DNA of 31,073 bases from a virus. Shown here piece after piece: positions 1 through 6,430 of this stretch (position 1 is the stretch's first letter; every line of letters starts with the position of its first letter). Where the stretch lies: positions 1 through 31,073 of IMG/VR virus record IMGVR_UViG_3300037258_000235; one strand, given 5' to 3'. The notes under the pieces were generated by a model, which saw only the letters and a program-made list of their open reading frames with translations, had not been told where the DNA came from and ran no database searches. The position numbers and the translations under genes are program-made.

Positions 1-167
1 TTCAGCTCGTCCGGGGTGGCGCCGGTCACGACGTCGCCGCCGGGGGCGCCCTTGCGGTGCGCGTACCACTCGCCGTCATACACGCCGATCTCGTCGTAGG
101 TCTCGCCCCACGCCAGCTCCAGGGCGTCGATCGCCCGTGCCTCGTCGACGTCGAACGGGCCGGTCAC
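1..167 (-). CDS. Small hypothetical protein, paralogue of its neighbour (partial)
   Basis: The minus strand reads from a GTG at 165-167 and leaves the window still open after 55 codons. The GTGA overlaps the stop of the upstream gene by 4 nt, so the two are translationally coupled. The protein shows the pattern LELAWGETYDEIG, then WYAHRKG, then a Val-Thr-Gly segment followed by TPDEL. This matches the small Trp-rich ALRWHWG-type family frequent beside GntR regulators in actinobacterial chromosomes and integrative elements. The adjacent gene has the same motif order. Function is unknown. Confidence 0.7.
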   Translation of the reverse strand, partial: MTGPFDVDEARAIDALELAWGETYDEIGVYDGEWYAHRKGAPGGDVVTGATPDEL

Positions 168-382
168 CGCGGCCTGCCGTAGCTGATCTGCAGCGCGAAG
201 TCCAGGCCGGCGGCGGACGCCCGGGTAAGCACCGCGGCGCCGTCCCTGCGAGCTGCGCGCCAGCGGGCGCCGCAGCCGCCGATGTCCCACGCGCGGCCCC
301 AGTGCCATCGCAGGGCGGCGAGAGCTTCAGAATCGGCTAGCGCGCCGGTCTTGTCGGCCATCTCCGCTGTCCTTCCTGCCAT
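164..382 (-). CDS. Small hypothetical protein of the ALRWHWG type
   Basis: A 72-residue protein containing ALRWHWGRAWDIG, then WRAARRDG, then VLTRASAAGLD. This is the same order as in the gene that follows it on the minus strand. Three in-frame ATGs exist, at 391, 382 and 361. The one at 382 has an AAGGAGG ribosome site 9 nt upstream. The one at 361 has GGAAGGA and would give a 65-residue protein starting MADKTG. The gene is transcribed divergently from the GntR gene across a repeat-rich spacer. Members of this family recur in actinobacterial genomes, but no biochemical role is known to me. Confidence 0.68.
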   Translation of the reverse strand: MAGRTAEMADKTGALADSEALAALRWHWGRAWDIGGCGARWRAARRDGAAVLTRASAAGLDFALQISYGRPR

Positions 383-410
383 CGGGCGCATCCTCCTTGC
401 TCATCTCACA

Positions 411-450
411 GCTACGTAGCGCTACGTACCTCTATGGCCCGCTAGGTACG
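411..450. promoter_or_regulatory. Candidate operator: 10-bp periodic CTACGTA repeats
   Basis: GCTACGTAGC at 411-420 is a perfect 10-bp palindrome. It is followed at once by GCTACGTACC at 421-430 and, one unit later, by GCTAGGTACG at 441-450. The units lie on a 10-bp grid in the spacer between the divergent minus-strand pair and the GntR gene. A position like this fits autoregulation by GntR, but no binding is shown. The CTACGTA core also appears in the operators further right in the window. Confidence 0.5.
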
Positions 451-471
451 GTGCTCCTCTACGGTGTTCCG

Positions 472-711
472 GTGTCCGAGCCGCCTGAGATCGACTACCG
501 GGGAGACCTGCCCCCGCACCAGCAGATCGCCGGCTGGCTGCGTGCCAGGATCGAATCGGGCGACCTGCGCGAAGGTCAGGTGCTGCCGTCCGAGAAAGAA
601 CTGATGGGCACGTTCGGTGTCGCCCGTACCACGGTGCGCCGGGCTATTGCGGTGCTCCGCAGCGACGGCCTTATCAGGACCGTTGCGCAGCGCGGCTCTT
701 ACGTGACATAG
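472..711 (+). CDS. GntR-family winged-helix DNA-binding protein, DNA-binding domain only
   Basis: The 79-residue product is almost only a GntR winged helix-turn-helix: LPPHQQIAGWLRARIESG, then LPSEKELMGTFGVARTTVRRA, then LRSDGLIRTVAQRGSYV. Full GntR regulators add a ligand-binding domain of 100-170 residues, and none is present here. Such short forms are common in actinobacteria. The start is uncertain. The open frame begins at a TTG at 397 and has GTG codons at 451 and 472. None has a clear ribosome site, and 472 best matches the expected domain start. The upstream spacer carries the CTACGTA repeats, and the XRE regulator lies convergent downstream. It may take part in a phage or element switch. 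Confidence 0.78.
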   Translation: MSEPPEIDYRGDLPPHQQIAGWLRARIESGDLREGQVLPSEKELMGTFGVARTTVRRAIAVLRSDGLIRTVAQRGSYVT

Positions 712-872
712 GCCGCCAGACGCAATTGCGCACACGATGATTTCCCCTCCCTGCGCGTCCCATTACCCCTATTCGGTTAACAGAAACCGACCGTAACAGG
801 GATATCAGGCGGCGAGTTCAGGAAATTGAACAACAGGAAAGTTCAGGGAATTAAACAGGACATACGCGTACC
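712..872. other. Relatively AT-rich spacer between convergent regulators
   Basis: This 161-bp spacer is visibly richer in A/T than its surroundings. It holds the palindrome CGCAATTGCG at 721-730, an inverted repeat TCGGTT/AACCGA with a 6-nt loop at 773-790, and a near-direct repeat, GTTCAGGAAATTGAAC at 816-831 and GTTCAGGGAATTAAAC at 841-856. The inverted repeat could be a weak bidirectional terminator. No coding frame is convincing. Confidence 0.5.
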
Positions 873-2093
873 TTAATGGCCTCTCGTCTTAACGACACCC
901 ATCCGCCACGCCAGCCCCCGCAGTTCCGTTACTCCCGCTTTCCTCTGCGCCTCATCCAGCATCACCGCCACCAGATCCCTGGTCATAGGGTGATTGTGCA
1001 CCTGGGCCGGGGAGAGACGCTCCGCATGCCGCAGCTCAGCGACCGCCTTCCCGCTCTTGCCCTCCATCACCAGCGCCCGCGCCTTCTCCATGGACAGCGC
1101 GGCACGCCTGTTATCCGAGGCCAGCGCGCGGGACTCCACCGCATCGGCGAACGTCAGCGCCTGCCCGGCGTTACCCGCCTCGGCTGCCAGCGATGCCCGC
1201 CACACACCGACATTCGCGGCACCGAACACCTCGAACGCCTCCGGCCGGTCGCCGAGCGGCGCCGCGATCCGGGCGGCTTCCTCCGCATGATCCGCCGCCC
1301 CGGAATGGTCCCCCACGACGGCGCACGCGAGCGCAGCCGACAACCGCAGCATCCCGTACACCTCCCGGGCGAACATGTCATCCCCCATCACATCCCCGAC
1401 TCTGTCCGCTACGGCCGGGGTGGCCATCAGCGCCCGCGGCCGGTTCGCTGAATTGCTCGCGTGGGCGCACCCGAACGCCGCCGCCCCCGCATGCACCGGG
1501 TCGCCGAGCAGCACGGCGGCCTGCCGTCCCCGGTCCGCGCTGATCCACGCCAGGTCAGTGCGCCCCCAGTGCTTCAGCATGATCGTCGCCGACGCGGCCG
1601 CAGCGATCAGCAGCCGCAGCGCCTCGTCCCGGTCGCAGCCCTCCGGCCCGGCGGCGTGCACCTGGAGCTCGCCGAGCAGCCCCGGCAGGTCCCGGTGCAT
1701 CACGTCGTAGTCGGCGCGTCTCAGCGCTTGGTCGACCGACTCGACGAGCTGGCCGAGCACGGGGAGCGGCCGGGCGGCGATGTCGGGGGGGTCGTCGATC
1801 GCGGCGTCTAGCAGGACCGTGCGGAACGGGGCGGCGGACCAGGTCCGGACTCCGGGGCGGATCTCCGGTGCGGGCTGGCCAAGGAGCGTGTCCGCGGATA
1901 CCTCGAGTACTTCGGCTATTGCGGCGATGTCCTGCCGTTTGTCCAGCGGGAGCCGGCCGTTTTCGATCATCGACAGCCACGCCTTGGACCGGCCGATTCG
2001 GCCGGCGAGGGTTTCCAGGGTTATCCCCCGGTACTTCCTGGCTTGCCGCACCCTGATCCCGGTGCTGACGCTGGTTTCCGTGTTATCGTTCAT
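873..2093 (-). CDS. XRE-family helix-turn-helix regulator with helical C-terminal domain
   Basis: A 406-residue cytoplasmic regulator. Residues of about 10-70 form a Cro/C1-type helix-turn-helix: IRVRQARKYRGITLETLAGR, then IGRSKAWLSMIENGRLPLD, then AIAEVLEVSADTLLG. The remaining 330 or so residues are Ala/Leu/Arg-rich helices resembling TPR arrays, as in many large actinobacterial XRE regulators. The open frame extends upstream to 2468, but that part is low-complexity Arg/Pro/Gly sequence, so I placed the start at ATG 2093 (MNDNTETS). No good ribosome site precedes it, so it may be leaderless. A TCTACGTT...GCAGAA element lies 58-75 bp upstream. Its location beside phage genes makes it a candidate repressor or host-responsive switch. 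Confidence 0.85.
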   Translation of the reverse strand: MNDNTETSVSTGIRVRQARKYRGITLETLAGRIGRSKAWLSMIENGRLPLDKRQDIAAIAEVLEVSADTLLGQPAPEIRPGVRTWSAAPFRTVLLDAAIDDPPDIAARPLPVLGQLVESVDQALRRADYDVMHRDLPGLLGELQVHAAGPEGCDRDEALRLLIAAAASATIMLKHWGRTDLAWISADRGRQAAVLLGDPVHAGAAAFGCAHASNSANRPRALMATPAVADRVGDVMGDDMFAREVYGMLRLSAALACAVVGDHSGAADHAEEAARIAAPLGDRPEAFEVFGAANVGVWRASLAAEAGNAGQALTFADAVESRALASDNRRAALSMEKARALVMEGKSGKAVAELRHAERLSPAQVHNHPMTRDLVAVMLDEAQRKAGVTELRGLAWRMGVVKTRGH

Positions 2094-2150
2094 GGCATAA
2101 GGCCCCGGTCGGGTTCGTGAAAGCCTGGTAACTTCCACGATACGCCCGGG

Positions 2151-2168
2151 GTCTACGTTTTTGCAGAA
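2151..2168. promoter_or_regulatory. Variant operator upstream of the XRE gene
   Basis: GTCTACGTTTTTGCAGAA has the same half-sites (TCTACGTT and GCAGAA) as the 17-bp palindrome found at the phage promoters, but the centre is 1 bp longer. It lies 58-75 bp upstream of the XRE start codon, where an autoregulatory site would be expected. I found no partner half-site at the 22-bp spacing. Confidence 0.4.
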
Positions 2169-2253
2169 CTCTGTGCGTGGATGACTGCCACGTGCCGTTA
2201 TCTCCTCGACACATGAGGGCTGCTGAAGCACGCAGGTTGCTTGCGGTCTCCGG

Positions 2254-2275
2254 CTGCCCGGACCTGTCCGGGCAG
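2254..2275. terminator. Perfect 10-bp inverted repeat
   Basis: CTGCCCGGAC and GTCCGGGCAG are separated by 2 nt and would fold into a stable hairpin with an effective 4-nt or larger loop. There is no T-run, which is common for actinobacterial terminators. The hairpin lies in the 217-bp stretch between the XRE start and the transglycosylase remnant. A structural or regulatory role is equally possible. Confidence 0.4.
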
Positions 2276-2310
2276 TCCGACCGTCCAGCCTTCCCGGGTT
2301 GTGCGGGTAG

Positions 2311-2682
2311 CGTTCCGGCCGTCTCCCGTCCTGGCCGGCGCGCCGACCGCTGCTGAACCCCCCGCCACCCGGCCGTAGCCGTCGGTGGCGGCGTGGAGCG
2401 TCCCGGACGGGGACGCTGATCCTCGCTGGCCTGGTTGTCGCCGGGGCGGTCGTCGTGCCGCTGGCCATCCCTCACCGCGCGGTGACGGTGCGGCCGGTCG
2501 CGTTCCACCACGGCGACGACGGCGCACCGTACCCGGCCGCGTACAAGGCCGCGAACCCGCCTCGGTACGGGGGGACGTCGGACGCGGATACGCAGATCAG
2601 ATGGGGGCTCGCGTATCTCCGCGATATCTACGGGTCACCGTGTTCGGGGTGGGCGTTCAAACAGGCGCACGGCTGGTACTGA
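2311..2682 (+). pseudogene. Membrane-anchored transglycosylase-tail remnant lacking a start codon
   Basis: Frame 1 is open from the stop at 2308-2310 to TGA 2680-2682. It encodes an Arg-rich stretch, a hydrophobic segment (GTLILAGLVVAGAVVVPLAI), a short linker, and a C terminus with QIRWGLAYLRDIYGSPCSGW and AFKQAHGWY. That ending is characteristic of actinobacterial SLT/aggregation-promoting-factor-like lytic transglycosylases. The catalytic Glu-containing half is absent. No ATG or GTG precedes the membrane segment; the first usable GTG (2455) lies inside it. Either the 5' end was lost or frameshifted, or a CTG start at 2350 or 2353 is used. I favour a decayed gene. Confidence 0.5.
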
Positions 2683-2739
2683 GCCGCTGACCTGCATGGA
2701 TTTACGGGAGATTTCTGTCCAGATTTCTCTCGGAACCCG

Positions 2740-2797
2740 TTGCATAGTTCTGCGTTTGCCCGATAGAGTTTCTACATAACGCAGAAGTTCTACGTAA
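2740..2797 (+). promoter_or_regulatory. Early promoter P1 with paired operators
   Basis: The -35-like TTGCAT (2740-2745) and -10-like TAGAGT (2764-2769) are 18 bp apart. The half-site TTCTGCGTT (2748-2756) lies between them. The palindrome TTCTACATAACGCAGAA (2770-2786) abuts the -10. A further half-site, TTCTACGTAA, is at 2788-2797. A repressor bound here would block RNA polymerase. The first early gene starts 10 bp downstream. The same geometry recurs at 5828, 26282 and 28492. Confidence 0.72.
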
Positions 2798-2806
2798 GGG
2801 GACCGG

Positions 2807-3193
2807 ATGAGCGCGACCTGCACCGACAGCCTCACCCGCGCCGAGGGCGCCTATGCCCACCTCGCTAGCTTCCAGCGCGGCGACCTCGTGGACGTCGAAG
2901 GGCGCCAGGTCCGCTACCCGGCCGTCGTCATGACCCCGCAGCAGCACGACTGGGCCGACATCAACCGCACCTACCTGATCGTGTCCAACCACGGGACCGA
3001 GATCAGGATCACGGTCGGGTCGCTGCTGGCCGGGCACCACGCGATCACCCTCCGGACCCGCAGCCACGCGGACCTGATGGCCAACCTCGACCGCCTCGTT
3101 CCGGCCCGGACCGCTCCGCTTCCCGGCACTCCGGACTCGTGCACCTCGTGTGGCCACATCCCCGACACCTGCGCGGACATGTGCTGCGCCTGA
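2807..3193 (+). CDS. Hypothetical early phage protein with Cys-rich tail
   Basis: A 128-residue protein preceded by an AAGGGGA ribosome site and placed first after the P1 promoter. The middle (RGDLVDVEGRQVRYPAVV, then YLIVSNHGTEIRITVGSLLA) looks like a small beta-rich fold. The C terminus has CTSCGHIPDTCADMCC, with five Cys that could bind a metal. I do not recognise a family. As the leading gene of a repressible early cluster, a role in early host takeover or lysis-lysogeny timing is possible, but this is inference from position only. Confidence 0.75.
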   Translation: MSATCTDSLTRAEGAYAHLASFQRGDLVDVEGRQVRYPAVVMTPQQHDWADINRTYLIVSNHGTEIRITVGSLLAGHHAITLRTRSHADLMANLDRLVPARTAPLPGTPDSCTSCGHIPDTCADMCCA

Positions 3194-3211
3194 ACCCACG
3201 TTCGCAAACCT

Positions 3212-3228
3212 GACCGCTCCCGAGAGGA
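3212..3228 (+). repeat. Leader repeat, copy 1
   Basis: GACCGCTCCCGAGAGGA occurs here and identically at 3517-3533. Each copy lies just upstream of a start codon and includes the ribosome-binding GAGAGGA, so it is a duplicated translation-initiation leader. Confidence 0.7.
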
Positions 3229-3235
3229 CTGCCCG

Positions 3236-3502
3236 ATGACCACCACACCTGACACCTGCTGGGCCGACCCGCTGACCAGTACCGAGCGCCGGGTCCTGCG
3301 GGAGAAGCTGGCTCGCACCTGCAAGCGGTTCTACGACGAGGCCCAGGTGATGGGCGCCCAGTGGCCCGCGCACAAGTTCACCGACCGCGAGGTCGCATTG
3401 GCTCGCGGCCTGACGGTGGCCTCCGCCGAGATGGCCGACCTCTACACCGACGTGACCGAGCGGGCGCAGGTGCCTCCTGAGCGCCGCCGCCCACACGCCT
3501 AA
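3236..3502 (+). CDS. Small hypothetical early protein
   Basis: An 88-residue, mainly helical, soluble protein (LTSTERRVLREKLARTCKR, then YDEAQVMGAQWPAHKFTDRE). The repeated leader provides a GAGAGGA ribosome site 8 nt before the ATG. No family is recognised. It follows the first early gene after a 42-nt gap and is in the same transcript direction. Confidence 0.7.
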   Translation: MTTTPDTCWADPLTSTERRVLREKLARTCKRFYDEAQVMGAQWPAHKFTDREVALARGLTVASAEMADLYTDVTERAQVPPERRRPHA

Positions 3503-3516
3503 ACCGCCCCTTACCC

Positions 3517-3533
3517 GACCGCTCCCGAGAGGA
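3517..3533 (+). repeat. Leader repeat, copy 2
   Basis: Second identical copy of GACCGCTCCCGAGAGGA, placed 7 nt before the GTG start at 3540. See the copy at 3212-3228. Confidence 0.7.
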
Positions 3534-3539
3534 GACCCG

Positions 3540-3920
3540 GTGCCTGACACCGCAACAGTCCAGACCGGCGCCGAGCAGGCCGCGGCCAAACTCGCCAAGC
3601 GCCTCACCAAAGCCGGCTGGGACGTCCGAGTCAACCGCACCGACAGCCACGCACCGAAGTTCAGCACCGGCGAGCCCATGTGGTTCTCGATGCGGCAGGC
3701 CGCAGTCCACGCGGCCGGCCCCCGCTCGATCGGCCACCCGCTCCTGAATGTCTTCTGGACCTCTGACCTGCCCACCGAGGGTTATGACGCTAAACCGCGC
3801 CCCGACCGCTTCGAGGCGCTGGTGTACCTCGGAGATGCCCGGTTCGAGCTGGCCGCCAAGGCCCAGTTCGGCGCCTGGCTTGACGCCCTGCTCGCTGTTG
3901 CTGCCGCCCTGGACGCGTGA
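3540..3920 (+). CDS. Hypothetical early protein
   Basis: A 126-residue protein from a GTG start with GAGAGGAG upstream. The N terminus (AEQAAAKLAKRLTKAGWDVR) is helical and is followed by a likely beta region (FEALVYLGDARFELAAKAQF) and a helical end. No domain is recognised. The stop overlaps the next start (TGATG), so the downstream gene is probably coupled to it. Confidence 0.7.
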   Translation: MPDTATVQTGAEQAAAKLAKRLTKAGWDVRVNRTDSHAPKFSTGEPMWFSMRQAAVHAAGPRSIGHPLLNVFWTSDLPTEGYDAKPRPDRFEALVYLGDARFELAAKAQFGAWLDALLAVAAALDA

Positions 3921-4102
3921 TGGCCAACGCCGACGAGCTGCTAGTCGACGCCCGCGACGCTGCCCGCGAGTGGTGGACGGCGAAGGCGTACAGCCACGCG
4001 GAACGAGAGGCCGCTGTCCGGCTGGCCAACGCCTTCAACAACCTCGATGACCACATGAACGACGGCGGCAACCCGCCGGCCGACTGGACTGGTGCGCGCT
4101 GA
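3920..4102 (+). CDS. Small hypothetical early protein
   Basis: About 60 residues, helical, acidic, with REWWTAKAYSHAEREAAVRL. The start is the ATG at 3920 in a TGATG overlap; an in-frame GTG at 3917 would add one residue. The stop again overlaps the next ATG. Function unknown. Confidence 0.68.
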   Translation: MANADELLVDARDAAREWWTAKAYSHAEREAAVRLANAFNNLDDHMNDGGNPPADWTGAR

Positions 4103-4467
4103 TGGCCGCTGAGCTGAACGAGGACCGCCGCGCCCTGGTCCAGGACGCCGCCGAAGACGCCGGCATGACCGTGGAGGTCGACGACCTCGGCGAGGACTGG
4201 CACCTGGAAGGCCCCGCGACCAGCATCTACCGGTTCTTCGCCCGGGTAGCGGCCCGCAACTCGGTGTTCGCCGAGCTGCTCGCCGACTGCATCGAGGACG
4301 GCACCCCGGTCACGCTCACGCGCCGGACCTGGCTGTTCCCCGCCTGGGGGTGGGGCGAACGCATCGACGACGAGGACGACTGGGCCGACATCGACATCGA
4401 CGAGGAAGACGAGGCGCCCGCACCCGCGAGCGACCCGATTAGTGCAGAGGAGACAACGCAGCCATGA
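4102..4467 (+). CDS. Hypothetical acidic early protein
   Basis: A 121-residue protein. The first 85 residues look like a small alpha/beta fold (MTVEVDDLGEDWHLEGPATS, then IYRFFARVAARNSVFAELLA). The tail is strongly acidic (IDDEDDWADIDIDEEDEAP). Acidic tails of this kind occur in DNA-mimic and chaperone-like phage proteins, but nothing here proves such a role. The gene joins both neighbours by TGATG and ATGA overlaps. Confidence 0.7.
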   Translation: MAAELNEDRRALVQDAAEDAGMTVEVDDLGEDWHLEGPATSIYRFFARVAARNSVFAELLADCIEDGTPVTLTRRTWLFPAWGWGERIDDEDDWADIDIDEEDEAPAPASDPISAEETTQP

Positions 4468-5105
4468 CCCATCCCCATGACCATGACCAGCTCCGCTGGC
4501 AGCTCACCGAGGACCTCGCCGTCTGCCTGGACGTCGCGGAGAACATCGTCATCGAGGCCGGCACCGAGCGGGTAGCCGTACCCCACGCGACCATGCTGAT
4601 CGAGGGTCTCCGGCAGGCGAGATCCGCGCAGTTCGGCCACGAAAGGCCTGACCTGGCCAGCTTCGCCCTGCGCACCGCGCTGCTGAAGTTCGCCCAGGAC
4701 ATCGCCGGCGTGGTCTTGCCCGATGAGATCGGCGAGGATCCAGGCTGCTACGCCGAGTGCGGGACGTGCGGGCAGGATGAGGAGGCAGGCGATACGCTCG
4801 GCCGTTTTGTCCAGGAAGCCCGTGCGCTGCTTGGAATCGGCCCAGTCCCCGAGGCCTTGGACGCGCTGCCCCCGGACGAGGCGCCGGAGTTCTGGTGGAA
4901 CACCCACAACAACGAGCGCGGCATCTGGTGCCGCTTCTCCCACGTCGCCGTCAGCGCGAAGCTCGCCGCGAGCGACGACAAGCTCTGCCCGCACGAGTGC
5001 CCCGACAGCACCATTGAGCCGAGGACGACCAGCCCCGCGGCACTGGCTGCGCACACGGACTCCCCGAACGGCACCGGCCCCTCACACGACACCGCCGCCG
5101 AGTAG
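4464..5105 (+). CDS. Hypothetical early protein with CxxC motif
   Basis: A 213-residue protein, the largest of the early cluster. The N-terminal half is helical (LTEDLAVCLDVAENIVIEAG). The middle has CYAECGTCGQDEE, a possible metal site, and the C-terminal half has ERGIWCRFSHVAVSAKLAAS and CPHECP, a second Cys pair. The last 30 residues are Thr/Ser/Pro/Ala-rich and probably disordered. It overlaps the preceding stop by ATGA. I do not recognise the family. Confidence 0.72.
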   Translation: MTHPHDHDQLRWQLTEDLAVCLDVAENIVIEAGTERVAVPHATMLIEGLRQARSAQFGHERPDLASFALRTALLKFAQDIAGVVLPDEIGEDPGCYAECGTCGQDEEAGDTLGRFVQEARALLGIGPVPEALDALPPDEAPEFWWNTHNNERGIWCRFSHVAVSAKLAASDDKLCPHECPDSTIEPRTTSPAALAAHTDSPNGTGPSHDTAAE

Positions 5106-5109
5106 CGCG

Positions 5110-5451
5110 ATGCACACCACCAAGATCCTCACCCGGAAACTCGAAGACGCCTTGGCCGACCTGGCGAAGGACTGCCTGTACCCGGTCGAGGTCGCCGCCC
5201 GGCTGCTCGCCGCGGGCTGTACCGGGCAGCCGAATGAATGCTCCACGTGCCCTGTGGCCGTCTGGCTGGCCAAGCGCCTCGACCTGCCTTCCGACTTCTC
5301 CGTGGTGGTGGACGAGTCCGAAGCCACGCTCATCCCCGACCGTGACGAGTTCGCGCCCATGCCGGTAGCTGCGCTGCCAGGCGTGATCGGCGAGTTCATC
5401 CGCCAGTTCGACCGCCAGCCGGAGGACTACCCGGACCTGGTAGCACCATGA
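5110..5451 (+). CDS. Hypothetical early protein with Cys-rich helix
   Basis: A 113-residue protein starting at ATG 5110, just after the stop of the upstream gene. The frame is open further upstream, but that part is the antiparallel-like shadow of the neighbour. It has VEVAARLLAAGCTGQPNECS followed by TCPVAVWLAKRLDLP, a pattern seen in small actinophage proteins, with three Cys able to bind metal. No function is known. The stop overlaps the next ATG. Confidence 0.7.
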   Translation: MHTTKILTRKLEDALADLAKDCLYPVEVAARLLAAGCTGQPNECSTCPVAVWLAKRLDLPSDFSVVVDESEATLIPDRDEFAPMPVAALPGVIGEFIRQFDRQPEDYPDLVAP

Positions 5452-5678
5452 CCGTCGCTGAGCATTTCGAGGTGTACCCGACCTCCGGGTCCTGCTCGTT
5501 CGACTCCGGGCCGTTCGGTGAGCTGGGCCACGACGAGGCGATGACCGCGGCCGCGGAAGCCTCCGCCCATAAGGGTCCGGATCACTGCGTGGACCGGATC
5601 ACCACAGTGGACGGCCGACGTCGCCGGAACGCCATCGCAGAGTTCCGCGACGGCCAGCAGATCAAGGGCGCCCCGTGA
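5448..5678 (+). CDS. Small hypothetical early protein
   Basis: A 76-residue protein starting in an ATGA overlap and ending in a TGATG overlap. It has FEVYPTSGSCSFDSGPFGE and an acidic helix. No family is recognised. The tight coupling on both sides supports real expression. Confidence 0.65.
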   Translation: MTVAEHFEVYPTSGSCSFDSGPFGELGHDEAMTAAAEASAHKGPDHCVDRITTVDGRRRRNAIAEFRDGQQIKGAP

Positions 5679-5815
5679 TGCCGGGCCGGTCGCCCGCATT
5701 CAACGCGGGGGAGCGGGTCGGCTACGCGATCGGCCTGCTGATCTGCGCGGCCATGACCGGCCTGCTGGTCGCCGCGGCGTGGCTGACGATCCTGGCCGCG
5801 TTCCGGGTCCTGTAA
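5678..5815 (+). CDS. Single-pass small membrane protein
   Basis: A 45-residue protein with a short polar N terminus (MPGRSPAFNAGERVG) and a hydrophobic run of about 28 residues (YAIGLLICAAMTGLLVAAA, then WLTILAAF). It would sit in the cytoplasmic membrane. The start overlaps the previous stop as TGATG. It closes the first early transcript, 12 bp before promoter P2. Possible roles are superinfection exclusion, membrane sensing or a holin-like activity, but none is supported by a specific motif. Confidence 0.65.
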   Translation: MPGRSPAFNAGERVGYAIGLLICAAMTGLLVAAAWLTILAAFRVL

Positions 5816-5827
5816 CAGTCCTCCCGG

Positions 5828-5874
5828 TTGCGGAGTTCTGCATTACCGGGATACAATTTCTACATTACGCAGAC
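5828..5874 (+). promoter_or_regulatory. Early promoter P2 with paired operators
   Basis: TTGCGG (5828-5833) and TACAAT (5852-5857, one mismatch from TATAAT) are 18 bp apart. The half-site TTCTGCATT is at 5836-5844 and the palindrome TTCTACATTACGCAGAC at 5858-5874. Offsets are identical to P1: half-site at +8, -10 at +24, palindrome at +30 from the -35. Confidence 0.75.
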
Positions 5875-5894
5875 ATCAGAGGAAGGGAGGCCCC

Positions 5895-6182
5895 ATGGCC
5901 GTGATCACTGACCAGATGGTCAGCCACTACGCGCACTACCTGCTCGCACGCGTCGACCAAGACGACGAAGCGCCGTTCACCCCGGCAGGTTGGCCTGTCA
6001 CCGTCCTGCGCGGCTACGACCCGGACGTACTAGCCGCCCGGTTCTGGGTTGACGCGGACGGACAGGTCCTGGAGATCACCGTCCGTCCGCTCGACCCGGC
6101 TAGGCCGCTGCCGTGGCAGACCCCCAAACCGGCCTCCGCGGTCAAGGTCGACGTGGACCCGGAAGCGTGGGCGTACCTGTGA
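5895..6182 (+). CDS. Hypothetical early protein, first gene of the P2 transcript
   Basis: A 95-residue protein 20 bp downstream of P2, with a GGAAGGGAGG ribosome site. It begins ITDQMVSHYAHYLLARVD and continues as a likely beta-rich domain (VLAARFWVDADGQVLEITVR). Family not recognised. The stop overlaps the next GTG. Confidence 0.72.
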   Translation: MAVITDQMVSHYAHYLLARVDQDDEAPFTPAGWPVTVLRGYDPDVLAARFWVDADGQVLEITVRPLDPARPLPWQTPKPASAVKVDVDPEAWAYL

Positions 6183-6430
6183 ACGCCCCGCCGCCGACCA
6201 GCGGACCGCCGGCGGCTATGCCTCCCGCCGCGTCTCGCCTCACCGCCGATGACCGCCGCATCATCGCCAGGGCCCGCGCGCTGGCCGCGCTCCCCGGCAC
6301 CGCCGCTATCGAGGCTTACACCGGGAAGGCCGACGTCGGCGAGGCCTTCGCCGTCGCGCTCGGCCGGGCTCAGGTGCTGCTGGCCTGCCTCGCGGACATC
6401 GCCGAACGCCTAGGCGGCGGCAATGGCTGA
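6179..6430 (+). CDS. Small hypothetical early protein
   Basis: An 83-residue protein from a GTG in a GTGA overlap. A Pro/Ala-rich N terminus of about 20 residues precedes a helical domain (LTADDRRIIARARALAALPG, then VGEAFAVALGRAQVLLACLA). Function unknown. Its last codons overlap the next start by 8 nt. Confidence 0.68.
   Translation: MNAPPPTSGPPAAMPPAASRLTADDRRIIARARALAALPGTAAIEAYTGKADVGEAFAVALGRAQVLLACLADIAERLGGGNG

Noticed and set aside
873-2468. Longer 531-residue version of the XRE protein
   Set aside because: The extra N-terminal 125 residues are low-complexity Arg/Pro/Gly sequence without a domain; the helix-turn-helix begins just after ATG 2093.
2702-3775. Long minus-strand open frame opposite the first early genes
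   Set aside because: It runs antisense to several coupled genes with better ribosome sites and has a composition typical of a high-GC shadow frame.
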